DNA of 64,000 bases from Akebia trifoliata (Eukaryota > Streptophyta > Magnoliopsida > Ranunculales > Lardizabalaceae). A program made the position numbers and the translations under genes. Under the pieces are notes generated by a model. The model was not told the origin of the DNA and searched no databases. It worked only from the letters and a program-made list of their open reading frames with translations. Position 1 is the first letter of the stretch. Each line of letters opens with the position of its first letter. The DNA is taken from assembly GCA_017979445.1 (NCBI GenBank), contig CM030705.1, positions 9,870,679 through 9,934,678 on the forward strand. Direction: 5' to 3'. This document shows positions 1-13,700 of this stretch, in pieces.

Positions 1-3000
1 TACAGGGTCCTTACCTCGTCCCATATTGAATTTACGAGAACTAGAGTTACCTTTGGTTAAGCATGGGATAATTCTGTAATAAACAAATAGCCACTCCAGA
101 GCTTCCTCTGGATTTTGCCTAGCATATCATGGGGGCGTACCTGACTCTTCTTAGAGGGAATGGTTGTGTTCCTGTTGATCAACTTGGTGAAGATACCACC
201 GAGAGTCTCAATGCCGAGAGAGAGAGGAGTAACATCCAAGAGAAGAAGCTCCTTAACATCTCCACGAAGAATGCCACCCTGAATAGCGGCACCCATCGCA
301 ACTGCCTCATCTGGATTCACTCCTTTGCTTGGGCTCTTCCCAAAGATCCCTGAAACTACTTCTTGTACTTTGGGAACTCGTGTCATCCCTCCTACCAGAA
401 GAACCTCATCAACCTCCTTAGTAGAAATGCCAGCATCCTTCAAACAGCTCTTACATGGATCTCTGGTCCTGTCAATCAAATGGTTTACTAGACTCTCAAA
501 CTTTGACCTAGTCAGAGTGATATTCAAATGTTTTGCCCCTGATGCATCAGCTGTGATAAATGGCAAGTTAATCTCAGTTTGGGTTGTAGATGACAGTTCT
601 ATCTTAGCCTTCTCAGCTGCCTCCCTAAGTCTCTGGAGGGCCAACTTGTCCTTGGAAAGATCAATCCCCTCAGTTCTCTTGAACTCATTCACCAAATAAT
701 CTAACAGGGCATTGTCAAAATCCTCCCCACCCAAGAATGTGTCACCATTTGTTGCTTTGACCTGGAGGATGGGTAGCAGTTAACATTGGGATTCATATAT
801 AAAATTATAAATCAAAAAAGGAAAGAAAAGCACAATTAATGGCATTATTCTACCTAGGGGTGCAACTTGGTCTGGTTCAAACCAAGAACCGAACCGAACC
901 GAACCAATAGCTTTGGGCTGGTTTGGTTTGTTTTGGAACAAGTTGTGGCTCGGTTCTGGAATCAATCATTTAGGATCGTTCATGAAATTTATTATGATAG
1001 ATTAATAACTTTTTTTATGGATAGATTAATGGCTTATTATATGAAATTTCATGTTTATTATTTATTTATTTAAAATTATAAATATGTTGTTTCATAAAAT
1101 TTATAATTTATTTATTATAAATTATAGGATATTGGCAACCCATGAACAGCACCAAACCAATCTTAGTTGGTTTGGTTCGGTTCGATTCTATGGGCAATTT
1201 GGTCTGGTTCTAGTACTTATATAGTGGAACTGACCTATGTCGGTTTGGTTCCGATTTGGCCACAAATCGAACCAAGTTGCACCCCTATTACTAGTTCTAC
1301 AAATCTGAAAATTAAATAATGAGATATTCTAGCAAAATAGACCAAAATGCCTACCTCAAAGACACCATTGGAGATTTCTAGAATAGAAATATCAAAAGTT
1401 CCGCCACCAAGATCAAATACAGCTATCAGGCCCTCCTTGTTATTTAATCCATAAGAAAGTGCAGCAGCAGTTGGTTCATTAATGATTCTCTCTACATCTA
1501 AACCAGCAATTCTCCCTGCATCCTTTGTTGCTTGTCTCTGTGCGTCATTGAAATATGCTGGGACAGTAATCACAGCTTTGGTAACACTCTTCCCAAGGTA
1601 AGACTCAGCAGTTTCTTTCATCTTAGTAAGAATAAATGCTCCAATCTGGCTTGGGGAATACTGTTGTCCATTGGCTTCAACCCATGCATCTCCATTGGGG
1701 GCCTTGACTATCTTATAGGGCACCATCTTCATCTCTTTCTGTGTCTGGGGATCATCAAAGCGTCTGCCTATCAGACGTTTTGTCCCGAAAATTGTGTTAG
1801 TTGGATTGGTCACAGCCTGACGCTTAGCTGGAGTTCCCACAAGTAGTTCTCCCTTCTGGTTGAAGGCAACCACAGAAGGTGTGGTCCTAGATCCTTCAGA
1901 ATTCTCGATAACTTTAGGAGTCTGTATAAAACATTAAAAGCAATAAGAAAGCACTCCACCACAATAAATGGTTCTTCTTTCACGATGTCAAGAATCTAAC
2001 CTTTCCCTCCATGACTGCAACACATGAATTGGTAGTCCCCAAGTCAATACCAACTACATCATTCCCAGCAGACTTTGAGCTGGATCCAAACAGAAATTAG
2101 ACTGTCATATAGAAAGAAGACAGGAGAAAGATGTAATAATGTAGCCAAACAAATCGTAAAGACCTGAATGGTCTTGTTAAACTTGCCCATTCTTTCCCCA
2201 ATGTCAAGGTGGTCCATGGAGTCTTTGCATTGCCTGTCAGCTACACCAGAATTGAAGGAAAAAAAAACATCAATAGAGAATTCAACAAACCAAGCTTAAT
2301 TTTTTCCAAAACATAAATCTCAATCATAATTCATGCCCACAACAGATGCAGATGGTCTTCCAGATAAATAATTGATCCATTAGCATTTCCATTGTTTTGT
2401 GATTAGTTCTCTAATATCGGATAAAACAATAAACAAGAGGCTAGACTGGATCTCATCAGTGACCATCAAATTTTTATATCTATAAGGCTGATAAAAATAT
2501 ATTTGGTTGTGCTCATCTCCATGGAAGGAAAGGAATGGAGTGCTCGATAGCATGGAGAAAGAGTCGGAAGGCTACAATCTTGAAGGTCCAAGCCCCTTCA
2601 TATCCTAGGACGTGGATCATGCCGAATTTTAGAAGCTTCCATTTCATTATATCGTCTCCCTCTTCTGGTGGAGTTATTCCTCTAGAAGTCCCCTGTCACA
2701 AGCTCTTTTTCTGTACTTTTCAGTTGGTTTCGTATGTTTCTATTTATATAATCCATTCGCTGATTAAAAAAAATTAAATATATAAATACTTGAAGGCACA
2801 AACCTAAGACAAGCCAAATATAACATACTACATCAATCAATGTCAAATTCCTCGTCTGTCAACTGCTACATAAAACATTCAGTCCACAAATTAAATAAAA
2901 ATAACTGAAACAAATAATTTCTGATGTTCATATACGTCGCATTGTCAATTAACTTTTTGCAATAACCATCAATAGAAACAATGAAGGACCAAAGCACAAT

Positions 3001-4436
3001 TCAAGAAAATCTAAAGAGGATACTTTATGGAAAAAAAAAATACTAATTATGAAAAGTATTCTTTGTTTTCCAAGAACTAATCGCACGATTAGATTACTAA
3101 GTAACAGGATTCGACTACTACACTGCATTGTAAATAGTCATGTGATATGATTATAAATGGACCAAAAGTACTGGTTATTTTCCTTATGAGTAGGGATCCA
3201 GTCAGGTGTCCCATTCCTAACCAAGTTCAGGTGGAACCCCATTTTATGCCACGTGGCATTTTCAATGACCCATTGACTGTATGGATACGTGGTCCATCAC
3301 TTGGTGAACCTACGTACCAAAAATCATAGTATTTGATAACTTGTATGCACTAGATCTAATCTCTTGAAAAAGAATTTAAATCCAACAATTAGAAATCATT
3401 CTTAAGACAATGGTATGATTAATGGATCCACATCACAAATCAAACTGATCTTTTGTGTGTAGATTCACCAAGGGATGGACCACATATCCATAGGGTCGGT
3501 GGGTCCCCAAAAAAGCCACCTGACATAAAATGGGGTTCCACCTGACCTTGGTCAGGAACGGATCACCTGACTGGATCCCTACTCTTTCCTTATTAGGCTC
3601 ATCTAACAGTACGTACATTGTCATAAGTGCCAATCATTTCCATTTTTAATCATTAGAACACATAAAATTTGGAAATCTTATACCCATTTTAATTTCAAAG
3701 AAAACATGAAAATGACACAATTTCCTTTTATTCAGGCATATTCTAAGATTGTACACAAGAAGGTGGCAGCTCGCTAAGCTGGTTAAGGTCTGAGTGTTGA
3801 TGTCACGATGTGGGTTCAAAACCCACCTTCACCTACTAATTATTAACCACTAACTTGCTTGCTTATTAAAAAACTAATCAACGTGATCATTGGGTTGAGG
3901 GATGGCAATTTTCTTGGTTTCTGACCAAAATGACCCTGATTTTATTAAATTTAAAAATAAAAGTGGGAGCATTTATGGCTACTCAAATTTGGGTATCCTA
4001 ACAGTTCTACTCCCATGGTAAAGATGTTGGTAGTAACACACAACCTAACATTATCGAAACTTCAGGAACGATTACAAACCAACGCTGAAAATATAAACTT
4101 AAGAAATGATGATACTTAAAAAAAACACCAAAAATTATGCCTCTTGAATATCAAAAACCCTAAATATAAAACATTCCAGATAAATCCAAAGCATAAAAAC
4201 ACGCTTTCACTCACTAAAGCAAAATTCTATTCTCACAAGGGAAATTAATTGACCTTCATTCATCAAAGATTTGTTTAAAAAAAATAATAATTCAGAAATG
4301 AAACGAGAACTCGATCAGGAAATTTTAATAAACAAAAAAACAGAGAAAGAGAAACACATACGCATCTATAAGCAGAAAGAGAGGAGGAAAGAAGATCGCG
4401 TCGCCTTAAAGATCTAAGCAGCACCGCAGTCGCCAT
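1..4436 (-). CDS. mitochondrial heat shock protein 70 (5' part, runs off left edge)
   Basis: ATP-dependent Hsp70 (DnaK-type) chaperone of the mitochondrial matrix, for import and folding of proteins. Exons read on the minus strand: 4436-4362, 2240-2164, 2079-2001, 1921-1355 and 761-141, all GT-AG and in frame (473 codons). Positions 140-1 are intron, so about the last 200 residues of a roughly 680-residue protein lie outside. The protein starts [16 protein letters not shown], an Arg-rich presequence expected for mitochondria. The ATPase signatures are visible: [10 protein letters not shown] (phosphate 1), [10 protein letters not shown] (phosphate 2) and [10 protein letters not shown] (adenosine), then [14 protein letters not shown] at the start of the substrate-binding domain. 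Intron 1 is 2.1 kb and holds an inverted repeat and a SINE; intron 4 holds a MITE. The ATG lies just downstream of a CT-rich leader. A plastid Hsp70 is less likely, because the presequence and [13 protein letters not shown] match the plant mitochondrial type. Confidence 0.95.
855..1287. mobile_element. foldback MITE in HSP70 intron 4
   Basis: The ends are inverted copies: TAGGGGTGCAACTTGGT at 855 and its complement ending at 1287. Both subterminal regions are rich in GGTT(C)GG-type repeats in opposite orientation, and the core is AT-rich. It lies between exons 4 and 5 and does not disturb them. A non-autonomous hAT-like origin is an inference from the TAGGGGTG ends; I see no clear target-site duplication. 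Confidence 0.75.
3188..3594. repeat. long inverted repeat in HSP70 intron 1
   Basis: Arms of about 140 bp at 3188-3330 and 3445-3594 are inverted copies; both outer ends read GAGTAGGGATCCAGTCAGGT. The spacer is about 110 bp of AT-rich DNA. Arm identity looks high by eye, with scattered differences and small indels. This is probably an old foldback transposon. The intronic transcript could fold into a long hairpin. Confidence 0.75.
3761..3875 (+). mobile_element. tRNA-derived SINE copy
   Basis: Pol III promoter-like boxes are visible: an A box (CTCGCTAAGCTGGTTAAGG) and a B box (GTGGGTTCAAAACCC) about 30 bp later, followed by a body ending CTTGCTTGCTTATTAAAAAA. The head resembles a tRNA 5' half but the whole does not fold as a tRNA gene. 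It resembles the copies at 19506 and 28163. Confidence 0.7.
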
Positions 4437-5680
4437 AAGAAATCCTCTCGATAGAAAGAAAACCAGACAAAGTTTTAGCGTTTTTAGAGTTCGCTTTCGA
4501 TGAACAGAGAGAGAGAGAGAGTCAGAGCGAGCAAGAAATTATTTTGTGTTTAGAAATAGCGTCACCACCGTATTCAAAGCTTTCGTTATGAAAGAGCTCG
4601 AAGTGTCTCGACATCACTAGTCCTATCTGGTTATTGGACGTACTGACACGTGTCTCTAACATGACATTAATTCTTACTTTTTAAAAATAATTTGAGTTCC
4701 CTCCTTTGAGGTTTGACCATGAGAATATCAAAAATGACAATTTGCCACCTGTATGGACAATATCCCACCTTTGCCAGATCACAAAGATTAGCTTTCCTAT
4801 GTTCAGAGTTCAGACCAGAGTGTGAGAAAATCCGAGATTGTTCTGGACCGAATATTTCAAAACAAATTGAACATTGGGTTAAATGTGTCATTTTGATTTC
4901 AACTCAAATTTATAGTCACAATCGAGACATTCTGAAATGATACAAACTTTTAAACTATGGATTCATTATGATTGTTGAATTAGTTTCCAAAGCATTCTTA
5001 CTTGTTGTAGATGTCATCTAATTTAAGTGTGATTTTCAAAATTTGGGTGGTTCATGACATATTTTGATCCAATAAGATCCCAAATTGGGTCTTTGGGTTC
5101 TAGAGATCTTTCTCAATGTAATTTTGTTCTCTCTTGTCTACTTTTCTTTATTACTAGAGATCTTTTGGATTGGGCTGCGGTTAGGGCGCCAACAAATTAT
5201 TGAAAACTTAAGTTTTACCATGATTAGAGTACCCCACCTATGTCGACATGCCTCCAAAAGAATTTTTTGCCTATGTCGACATATTGATGTCGACATTGCT
5301 TGGTCAATGACGACATGAACACGTCGACAAAAATAAATAAGGGGATGAAATATATTGAGGAGCTCAAATCATAGAAACAAGTTTGTGGGTGCCCATACAA
5401 AGATGGTTGCCCTTACTAAGAACAGGGATGCCTTTACACAGACCTTTGGATTGTGGTTCTATGCAATTTTAGGATCAGGAGAAACAATTATTAGTCTCTA
5501 TTGCTACTCAACACTTCGGGCTCAATGATTCCTATCGACTGGTATATTATGATACAATATCATATTTTGAGCCATGATTCTAGGTTTTCTTAATGCACTT
5601 AAGCTAAGAACGACAATTGACAAGATAAATAAGTATGTATGAAATGAAATTGTAACTCTACCAAATTGTTTTCAACTAAG
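4437..5680. other. region upstream of HSP70; no gene seen
   Basis: The first 150 bp or so probably hold the HSP70 5' leader; on the minus strand it is CT-rich, with a (CT)n run at 4506-4521. The rest is AT-rich with no recognisable gene. The GTCGAC motif recurs around 5240-5330 (CTATGTCGACAT twice). I found no clear heat shock element array. Confidence 0.5.
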
Positions 5681-5689
5681 GTAACAGGC

Positions 5690-5850
5690 CTCTTAGAGCA
5701 CATGACTGATCATCAGGGCACGTGTAGTCCACTCCCCCCACATGCCCCAAGTAATTTCTGGGATAAATCCCTAAGGGTAGCAGCTTAGTTGGGAGTCGAA
5801 CAACTTCACTTCGTGAGGGTGGTCTTGGCCATCTCACCAACCCTGAAGAA
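5690..5850 (-). mobile_element. possible tRNA-derived SINE
   Basis: On the minus strand the sequence begins GGGTTGGTGAGATGGCCAAG, resembling an A box. About 30 bp later comes AAGTTGTTCGACTCCC, close to the Pol III B-box consensus. The downstream body is GC-richer than its surroundings. The spacing fits a tRNA-like head, but I see no poly-A tail. This is less certain than the other SINE copies. Confidence 0.45.
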
Positions 5851-6046
5851 TTAATTAATTTTACCATGTTATTGTGTAAGAAACAATCCGTTTTTTTTTT
5901 TCTTTTTAAATTAATTCACTCGGAGTCCTTCAGCTAAAATTAATTCTACCATGTTATTGTGTAAGATTTCAACTGCTTCAGCTAAAATACTAACAATCTG
6001 AATTGACATTCTAGGGTGAAAGAACGATGAATGACCAATACATGAA

Positions 6047-6215
6047 GAGCCCGTTTGGATGGACACAAAAAAAATAACTTTTTGACTTTTGAAAGTTAAA
6101 AAGTCTGCTTGGATTTATTTTAGAAAATTATTTTTATAAAGTAAAAAATCCTTATTTTTTAAAATAAAAAAGAAAATTACTTTCTTCCAAAGCTACTTTA
6201 TATCCAAACGGGCTC
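6047..6215. mobile_element. short foldback MITE (GAGCCCGTTTGGAT ends)
   Basis: Perfect terminal inverted repeats: GAGCCCGTTTGGAT at the left and ATCCAAACGGGCTC at the right. The 169-bp element has an AT-rich centre of A and T runs. This terminal sequence is common among plant MITEs. No convincing target-site duplication was found. Confidence 0.8.
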
Positions 6216-6344
6216 AAAGCAAGATAAAAAAAAAGTAACTTTTGAGATTGACAATTTGATCTGAACGACAATTTTAGGCCTGTTGACCAATCCATTTGAC
6301 CCTTTCTTTTATATTGGCTGCAAATAGCAAGCGAAATTCAACAT

Positions 6345-6440
6345 TTTTTTAGGGGTAAACTGGATACATGAACCCACGACCTCAAAGTTGCTTTGCAATG
6401 TGTCAAACCCAGCTTTGGCTCTAAGCCCCAAATTCAACAT
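6345..6440 (-). mobile_element. tRNA-derived SINE fragment
   Basis: Read on the minus strand, GAGCCAAAGCTGGGTTTGAC is followed by GAGGTCGTGGGTTCATG, matching A-box and B-box spacing, and the copy ends in an A-rich stretch. It is close in sequence to the copy at 18085-18172. Confidence 0.55.
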
Positions 6441-7777
6441 GGTTGTTGTAGCCTGTAAATTTTCTCTGGTATATCGTTGAATTCCAAATTATCAACGTTT
6501 TCTCATTCGCATCTCCACAAAATGCTTCCACATTTGTTATAAATGACGATCAGATAGCGCTTTAGACATCTGATAAGAAATCGATTTTAACTCCATCTAT
6601 GCACAACGCACATTATTCCTCATGAGAAAATGATTATCTTTGGGAAGTTTAGATCTCTTCGAGAGAGATTTTGTGATTTAGTGTGGATTCAGTAAAACAT
6701 GAGCTATATGACAAACAACTTCCCAGAGTGTTTCAAACTTGGATAAAACTAGACTCTCATGGGTCATACCTACTCTAGGTTCAAATCAATATGGAAGTAT
6801 TCAAATGGAAAAGTAGACTCAATTATGGCTTAAGACAATGAATAGACCTATTAAATCAAGGCAAGTTTATATTGCAGATAATCAGTTAATATACATATAG
6901 AAGCTTGGACTATGAAGATCTAAACGAAAGGTTCTGCTTAATTTAGAGCAGTAAGTTCTATAATATTCCATCCTTGATAAACAATTTCTTACTCTAAGGC
7001 TCCATCTCATTCATCTCTATTTACTTGGGAAAGAACTTAAAGCCCCACTCTTCCCCTGCCTGTTCAACAAGAATTATCAAATTATTGCAAATAAGACTGA
7101 AATAAATTAATAGAGCGAGAAATTGGTTCCATATATAAGATACAAGGCAACCGAATGCAGAATATTATTGTAAAATATAATGTATAAATAGGCCCATATG
7201 CAGTCATTTTATTAAAGAGAATCACTAGCATTTCTCGAAAATGCCTATTATAGTCATTCACCAAGTACCAAGGGTTTATAAGTTACACCTACTTGGGACT
7301 ACCTTGGGCATTTACACATGATATCCAAAAGAAAAGGATCCAGTCCTTACTCAGTGGAGTTGTTTTTTGCTCACAGACTCCTTAGTGCTTGCCACGTCAA
7401 GCATCTAAGGGTAGTGTTGTAACTAACAAGGGTACTTTTGTAAATTAGGAATGCTGTTCAATACACAGGGGTACATGTGATTGGTGGATCCCAGATTTCT
7501 GTGAGCTCTATGGGCAAAACAAATTTCTCAATCGGTGTCAGAAATTAGAAGCATTGCACCTATATGTATAAAGATCATTTATTGCTGACATGAAAGCATT
7601 CAAAAGTTTTACAGAATAAAAGCACCAACTGCTGTGGCATTTTTTGTTTCCTTTTATTGTATACAATGCTTGCTGTGGATTGTAAGTTGAAGAAAGAAAA
7701 GATGGTTCCCACATTACGAGATAAGTTATGGAGAATCTGTAGAGAAGCCACATACCTTGCACAATAAGATCTTTCTC

Positions 7778-10700
7778 TCAGTCCTTGTATTTCATTGATT
7801 CTTTCTCAAACCCAATTGTTGGAAACTGTTTCGCATACTCCTCAACCTCGTGGCGGAGCTTCGCAATCTCAGATTGAATCTGGGCTTTAGACTGGATTGT
7901 GGCTAAGAAATCCTTTAATTTTGTTCCTGATTTATGGAAACACCCACATCATGATGTACCTCACTTGATTAGAAAATTTGACCACCCGTATATACCACAT
8001 GTTTTCCATAAGTTTATATGCAATATTACAAACAAAAAAAAAGCATATTTAGAGATATCTATGTATGCTTGATAAATTGTAAAGGAATTAAGAACCTTTC
8101 GTTTCAGCTTTGATCTTCAAAGCCAAATTCACAGCAGTGTCAAAGAATTCAGCTACTTTAGCGAAATCCTCCTCTACGAATCCCCTTGACGTGAGGGCTG
8201 GGGTCCCTGAATCACCAAAGAGAAAGGAAACTCAGCAAGCTGAATTAGTTAGCTTTTAGTTAAAAATATGAGTGCAAAATATTATCAGAGGTCCAAGGAA
8301 GTGGCCTCTACCCATCCTGATGCCACCAGGAACCATGGCAGAGACATCCCCAGGAACGGTGTTCTTGTTGGCAGCAATGTGAACCATTTCCAACACCTTC
8401 TCAACTCTTGAGCCATCAATACCCTGTAGAATGAAAATTCCAAGAAATTGTGATGTTTTTTTCAAAAAACCAACATTATGCAGCAGAAGAGCTGATTAAA
8501 ATTCAACGGGGCCCAATCATAGAGCACTGATTAGAATGGGTTTTCAAAACTTCAGACAGGAGTATCTAAAGCAGAGAAATCGAAGAACTGCGAAAGAATG
8601 AAGAAAAGATTTGCTCTTACCTTGTTTTTCAGATTTACTAAAACTAAATGGTTTTCAGTTCCACCAGAAACAAGCTCAAAGCCCTTCTCTACCAAAGTCT
8701 GCATAATTAATATGCTTCAGAAGTTGCCCATTATACTAATGAAAGTATTAGTCGCAGATGAGTGAATAAGAGAAGCTACCCATGCCACTAGAAGCATTTT
8801 GCTCCAATATAAATATGTCAGTAAGTAATACCTGGGCAAATTTTGAGCAATTACTGAGGACTTGCTCTTGATAGGCTTTATATTCTGGAGTGGTGGCCTG
8901 CATTCATGTGTCAGAAATGAGTGAGTAGAAATTCCAGAACATTACATGGCATACCCATAGTAACTGTTATTCACTGAGTAATAAATTGCTAGAAAACGCT
9001 GCACAGATACCAATCATGTTGGACATCTGTGATGGACTGTGCAGACTGGTAGTTTACACACACATATAAAGATTGTATCTTTATCACTACAAATATAAGT
9101 CAATCTATTTGGTGTAGAGAAACCATTGTAATAAAAGATGTTTGAGTGCCAAGACCGATAACACTTAAAAATCTATCATCATTAATGTAGATCTCCATTA
9201 TGCAAACCTGTTTCAATGCAACAGCTAAGCCAGCAATGGTATGATTGTGCGGACCACCTTGAAGCCCAGGAAAGACGGCTTGATTGATTTTGTCTTCATA
9301 ATCGTACAAGACCTTAAGGACAAAATTGAAGTATTAATTTTGTTGCACGAATGCCAAACATTCAGTCTCATAAATAAACCAATGATGTCCCAAAAAAAAA
9401 AAGTTTCCTTTTGTCTGTCACCTCTTGTCCTTGTTTGTTAACCTCTTTCAGCCCCTTCCTGAAGAAGATCATGGCTCCACGTGGTCCACGAAGCGACTTG
9501 TGGGTCGTAGTGGTCACTATATCTGCATACTCAAAAGGAGATGGGATGACACCAGCAGCAACCAACCCACTAATGTGTGCCATATCTGCCAACAGGATAG
9601 CTTTCTGCTTGTCACAGACCTGTCAAATCCAAGAAATTTGTACTATTAGTTACATTTTCATATTACCTCCAAGATAATTTTATTATGCTTTAAAGTTTAG
9701 TATTTATTTGAAAGTATTATTTTCTAGAAATTAAATCACGCTGAATGTAATGAAACGACTAATTGCAAAGTCTTTTTTACAATATGATTTGTTGGTAAAA
9801 TAGTCCTGTTAGGATTTGAGGATATAACCAGTGGTACAATAGGAAATGAGAATATTACAATATAGTATTCATGCCGATGCCATAATTGGAGCCAATATAG
9901 GCACAATATCGTGCAGGCATATTGAAGCATCCATGTATCATAGACTACAGGATTATTTAACTGCTGGACAAAGCTAAAACAAAAACTGTGATGGAAGTAG
10001 ATATTGATCGCATTAGTGTGGCTCAATCTAAAGGAGTGTACCTTACGAATGCGTGCATAATCATAGAGGCGTGCATAAGCACTTGCACCAGCAACTATTA
10101 GTTTTGGCCTGAAAAGGGTGGCGCTTTTCTCCAACTGTAATTAACATTTCCAAACACAAATTAACATTACAAGAAGGATACTTGGTAGAAAACTTCATTG
10201 AGAAGACTTGCACACATACAACCCGAAATATACACCAAAATTGGTTGAGGAACAGTTGAAAACAAGTAATACATATAAATGAGGAAAAAGAAAGTGCAAT
10301 CAGCCTAAAATTCTAATCTGTTTGAACAATTGCTTTCATAGATCCAGAGGTATCAATTTAAATAGAAGAGAACACAAAATTTTCTATCTACTAATACAGA
10401 ATCATTTCGAATCTGTTTGAGAAAAATTAAATTACCCCTTCATATCCGTGCATGTGGTTATGTTCTTGCATCCAACATGTATGTAATATGCAGATCTCTA
10501 GTTTCGGTTCCAATGAGATCATTAAATAAGGAGATTGGAACAAATCTACTTGAATGATTTAAATGAAGGTCCCCAGAGAACAAACTCCGGGAAGATAGAG
10601 TAGAAATAAATATGTAAAATGCACGTGTTTCTATAGTTGTACCTTACTGAAATGAGTGCCAATAGAAGAAATTTGTTGTGAATGATTGTACTGCAATTGG

Positions 10701-13700
10701 AAGGTGAATGCAACTATCAAAAGGTGGGTGGGAGGTGAATGCAACCATAGTGAAGGATTCACACTTACGGTGAATCTCATCATTACCTAGGATATACATG
10801 TAGACCAAGTTAAATTTTAGGAAGTTTGGTGTCCGAGGCCCCACTGTTATTCATCGTCAGCTGCAACCTACTTGCACTTGTACAAGTAGGAGTAATTCAG
10901 ATATTTATTTTTGGTATATACTCTTTGGGAAGGTTTCTGATAAGTTTGATGAATCTCTGGTACCAAGTAAATGTCAATCGATGGAAATATAATGCCTGGA
11001 AGGATAGTCTTTAAATGAGAGGGATGTGCAAATGCTGGATGCAACTTAAGTATTTTGGTTAAAATCAAGGATTGAAATGTTGAAGTTTAATTCCTGGAGC
11101 GCCATGCAAAACATTTGAATGATCTTGTATCATATGCTTTCTGTCGCTATAATATGTGAAACGTATGAAAACTTAAAGCTTTGCACTCATCTTTTCATGG
11201 ACTGGAGTACTCGGAGATCAGTTTTGTGACAAAAAATCTTGAAAATTTGAATATCGGGATTAGCATGCTTGTAATCAATGTGAAATCTTTCTGTTCTCTA
11301 GATAAATTTTGGGAATCTGAAATTTTGGATTCAACAGACAATTTAATAAACAGAACATAATTGAAAAGGTACCTGGTCATAATCAATGTAACCGGTGCTC
11401 TCGTTCAATCTATATGGCATTGTCTCAAAAAATATAGATACGGCGGAAATTTTCTTGGTGTCGGTCTGCCCAACAACAAAAAAGAATGATGAAACATCAT
11501 ACATTAAAGCCCATAAGTGGGAGGAGTTAATATCTTGGAAATCAATCCTGCAAACCATTTCCTACATCCAAATTGAATGCACTACAAAATCACAAAAGAA
11601 GAAATTAGCTATTTAGGATTTACAATTATTTCATGGTTCCAATTTACTCCTCTCCATCTATTTTAATTCTTTGATGACAGAAACTCTTAAAAAAACATAT
11701 TTCAAGCTCAAAATATTGAGAAAAAATGTGGTCTCTCAAAATAAGTTTTTTTTTTTTTTTTGGTGGTGTATTACCAAAATACTTAATTTTAGACGACCCT
11801 GTATACTAAACGGACAGAAATTTCCAAAGCTACAAAATTGGTACCAGGTCAAGAAGAAAGAGAGTTCAAGTGAACATTTATGCCATAAAGCACTAGATGA
11901 AGCTTTGTCTTTGAGAATCATTCAATTTTTGTAGCATAACTTTGATTGAGGGAAATTGTAAGCACCTGATATCCATGTGAAAGATGCCCGCCATGTGGAA
12001 GATCAAGTGCCATGATTCTCTCATGAGGTTTCAACAGTGCAGTGTAAACTTGAAAATTAGAAGGAGATCCAGATAAAGGCTGCACATTCACTGCAAGAAA
12101 TAACGTTAATTAGGCTCTCATTAGCCGAGGAAGATTAAAAGCTGATATAAAATTGTAACGTCCCAGCCCCACAATGGTAAGATATTGCCCGCTTTGGGCC
12201 GAAGCCAGTACGGCTTTATGAGGTGTCATATCGTATAGGGTCTGGTTTGTCCTTATAACCCAACCTTTGAACGTTCTCCTGTCGATGTGGGACTAAACTC
12301 ACAACTCCCCCTAGCATTCCATCCAGCAAACAGGATAGCTCCACTTTGACCCTAGGTCTCAGCAGCCCTTTCCCTGGCCCAACTAGGTGCACCAATGGGA
12401 TTGTGACATTCTCCACACCCAGTAGAATGAGCCGTTATCAGCTTTGATACTATTTGTAATGCTCCAGGCCCACAACAATACTATATTGTCCGTTTCGGCT
12501 CAAAGCGGACAATATCGTACTATTGTGAGCTTGAGATATTACAAAAATAAACAAGAAAACCAACTCTTTTTACATCGTACAAAAAATAAATTACTCCAAA
12601 ATTCAGAATGATGTCCCAATGAAAAATAAAAACTAAATTAAAACGTCAAAGAAAGACTCAATTTCTTGCTACTATACTTGCATCTAACTTCTTTCTTCAT
12701 TCTCACCAAGAGTCTCCACGAGAAATTAAATTTAACAAATGTTCAAGCCACATCGTAGTCCTATATGTATTCGAATTTAATCGCCAAGGAAAATTAATTA
12801 ACAAACAATCGTACAGATGTTGTAACACATCCAGAAAACCTTCAATGAAAAACAATTGTTTCATACGAGTTTCAAAAATGAACTCGTGAACTGTTTTCAG
12901 CAAACATGTCCCATCTCCCAAAAAAAAAAAACTAATCTGCATAGAATGAGACATCTCTTTCCAAAGAACACACATCATGTGCATTTACCTCCCCATTTTG
13001 CAGGATCCAACCGAAAAGCTTCCAAGGCACGTTTTTGACATAAGGATTCTGCCATGTCAATATACCTGGAACGACGCAAGTCACATGGTTTTGCATCAGA
13101 TTTTTAGCCACAATTTTTCAAAATAAAGAGAAGCCAGAAATGAACTTTATGAACAAGAGCAATACATGAAGGAAACTAATCTATATTTATAAAAAAATAA
13201 AAATAAAAATCAACCATTAGAAGAAGAATATTTAAAAGAAGGTCTCATACTCATTTCCTCCGTAGTATCTTGCACCAGGATAACCTTCACTATATTTATT
13301 GGTCATGATAGATCCAACTGCTTGCATTACTGATACAGAAGTAAAGTTCTCCGAAGGTATGAGTTCGAGTCCCTTCACAGAGACAAAAACGAATTCCCAA
13401 TAACAACTTAAGATCCACACTAGAGAAGAAAAACATAATAGAATCAAATCGAAAATGCATGGAAGAGATTCAACATTCAATTCTACAGATTAATAATTGA
13501 CAAATACAGGTTTTGGAATCCGATTACTCAAATAGTTTGCACCTACGTGAACTTCATGGTTCTAAAAGAAATAAAATTGAGGGATTTACCTTCCATTGCC
13601 TTGATTTCTCAAGCTCGATAATGTTGGCCATATCTGGATCAACTACCTCAAGTGGAGCATTCAATTGACTTGGCCACTGAAATCAAATTTTATAAGTGAG

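Noticed and set aside
325..699. 124-codon plus-strand frame
   Set aside because: It is antisense to HSP70 exon 5, which has clear protein conservation on the minus strand.
4437..4640. Heat shock element array upstream of HSP70
   Set aside because: Only scattered GAA/TTC triplets, without the regular 5-bp alternation of a real element.
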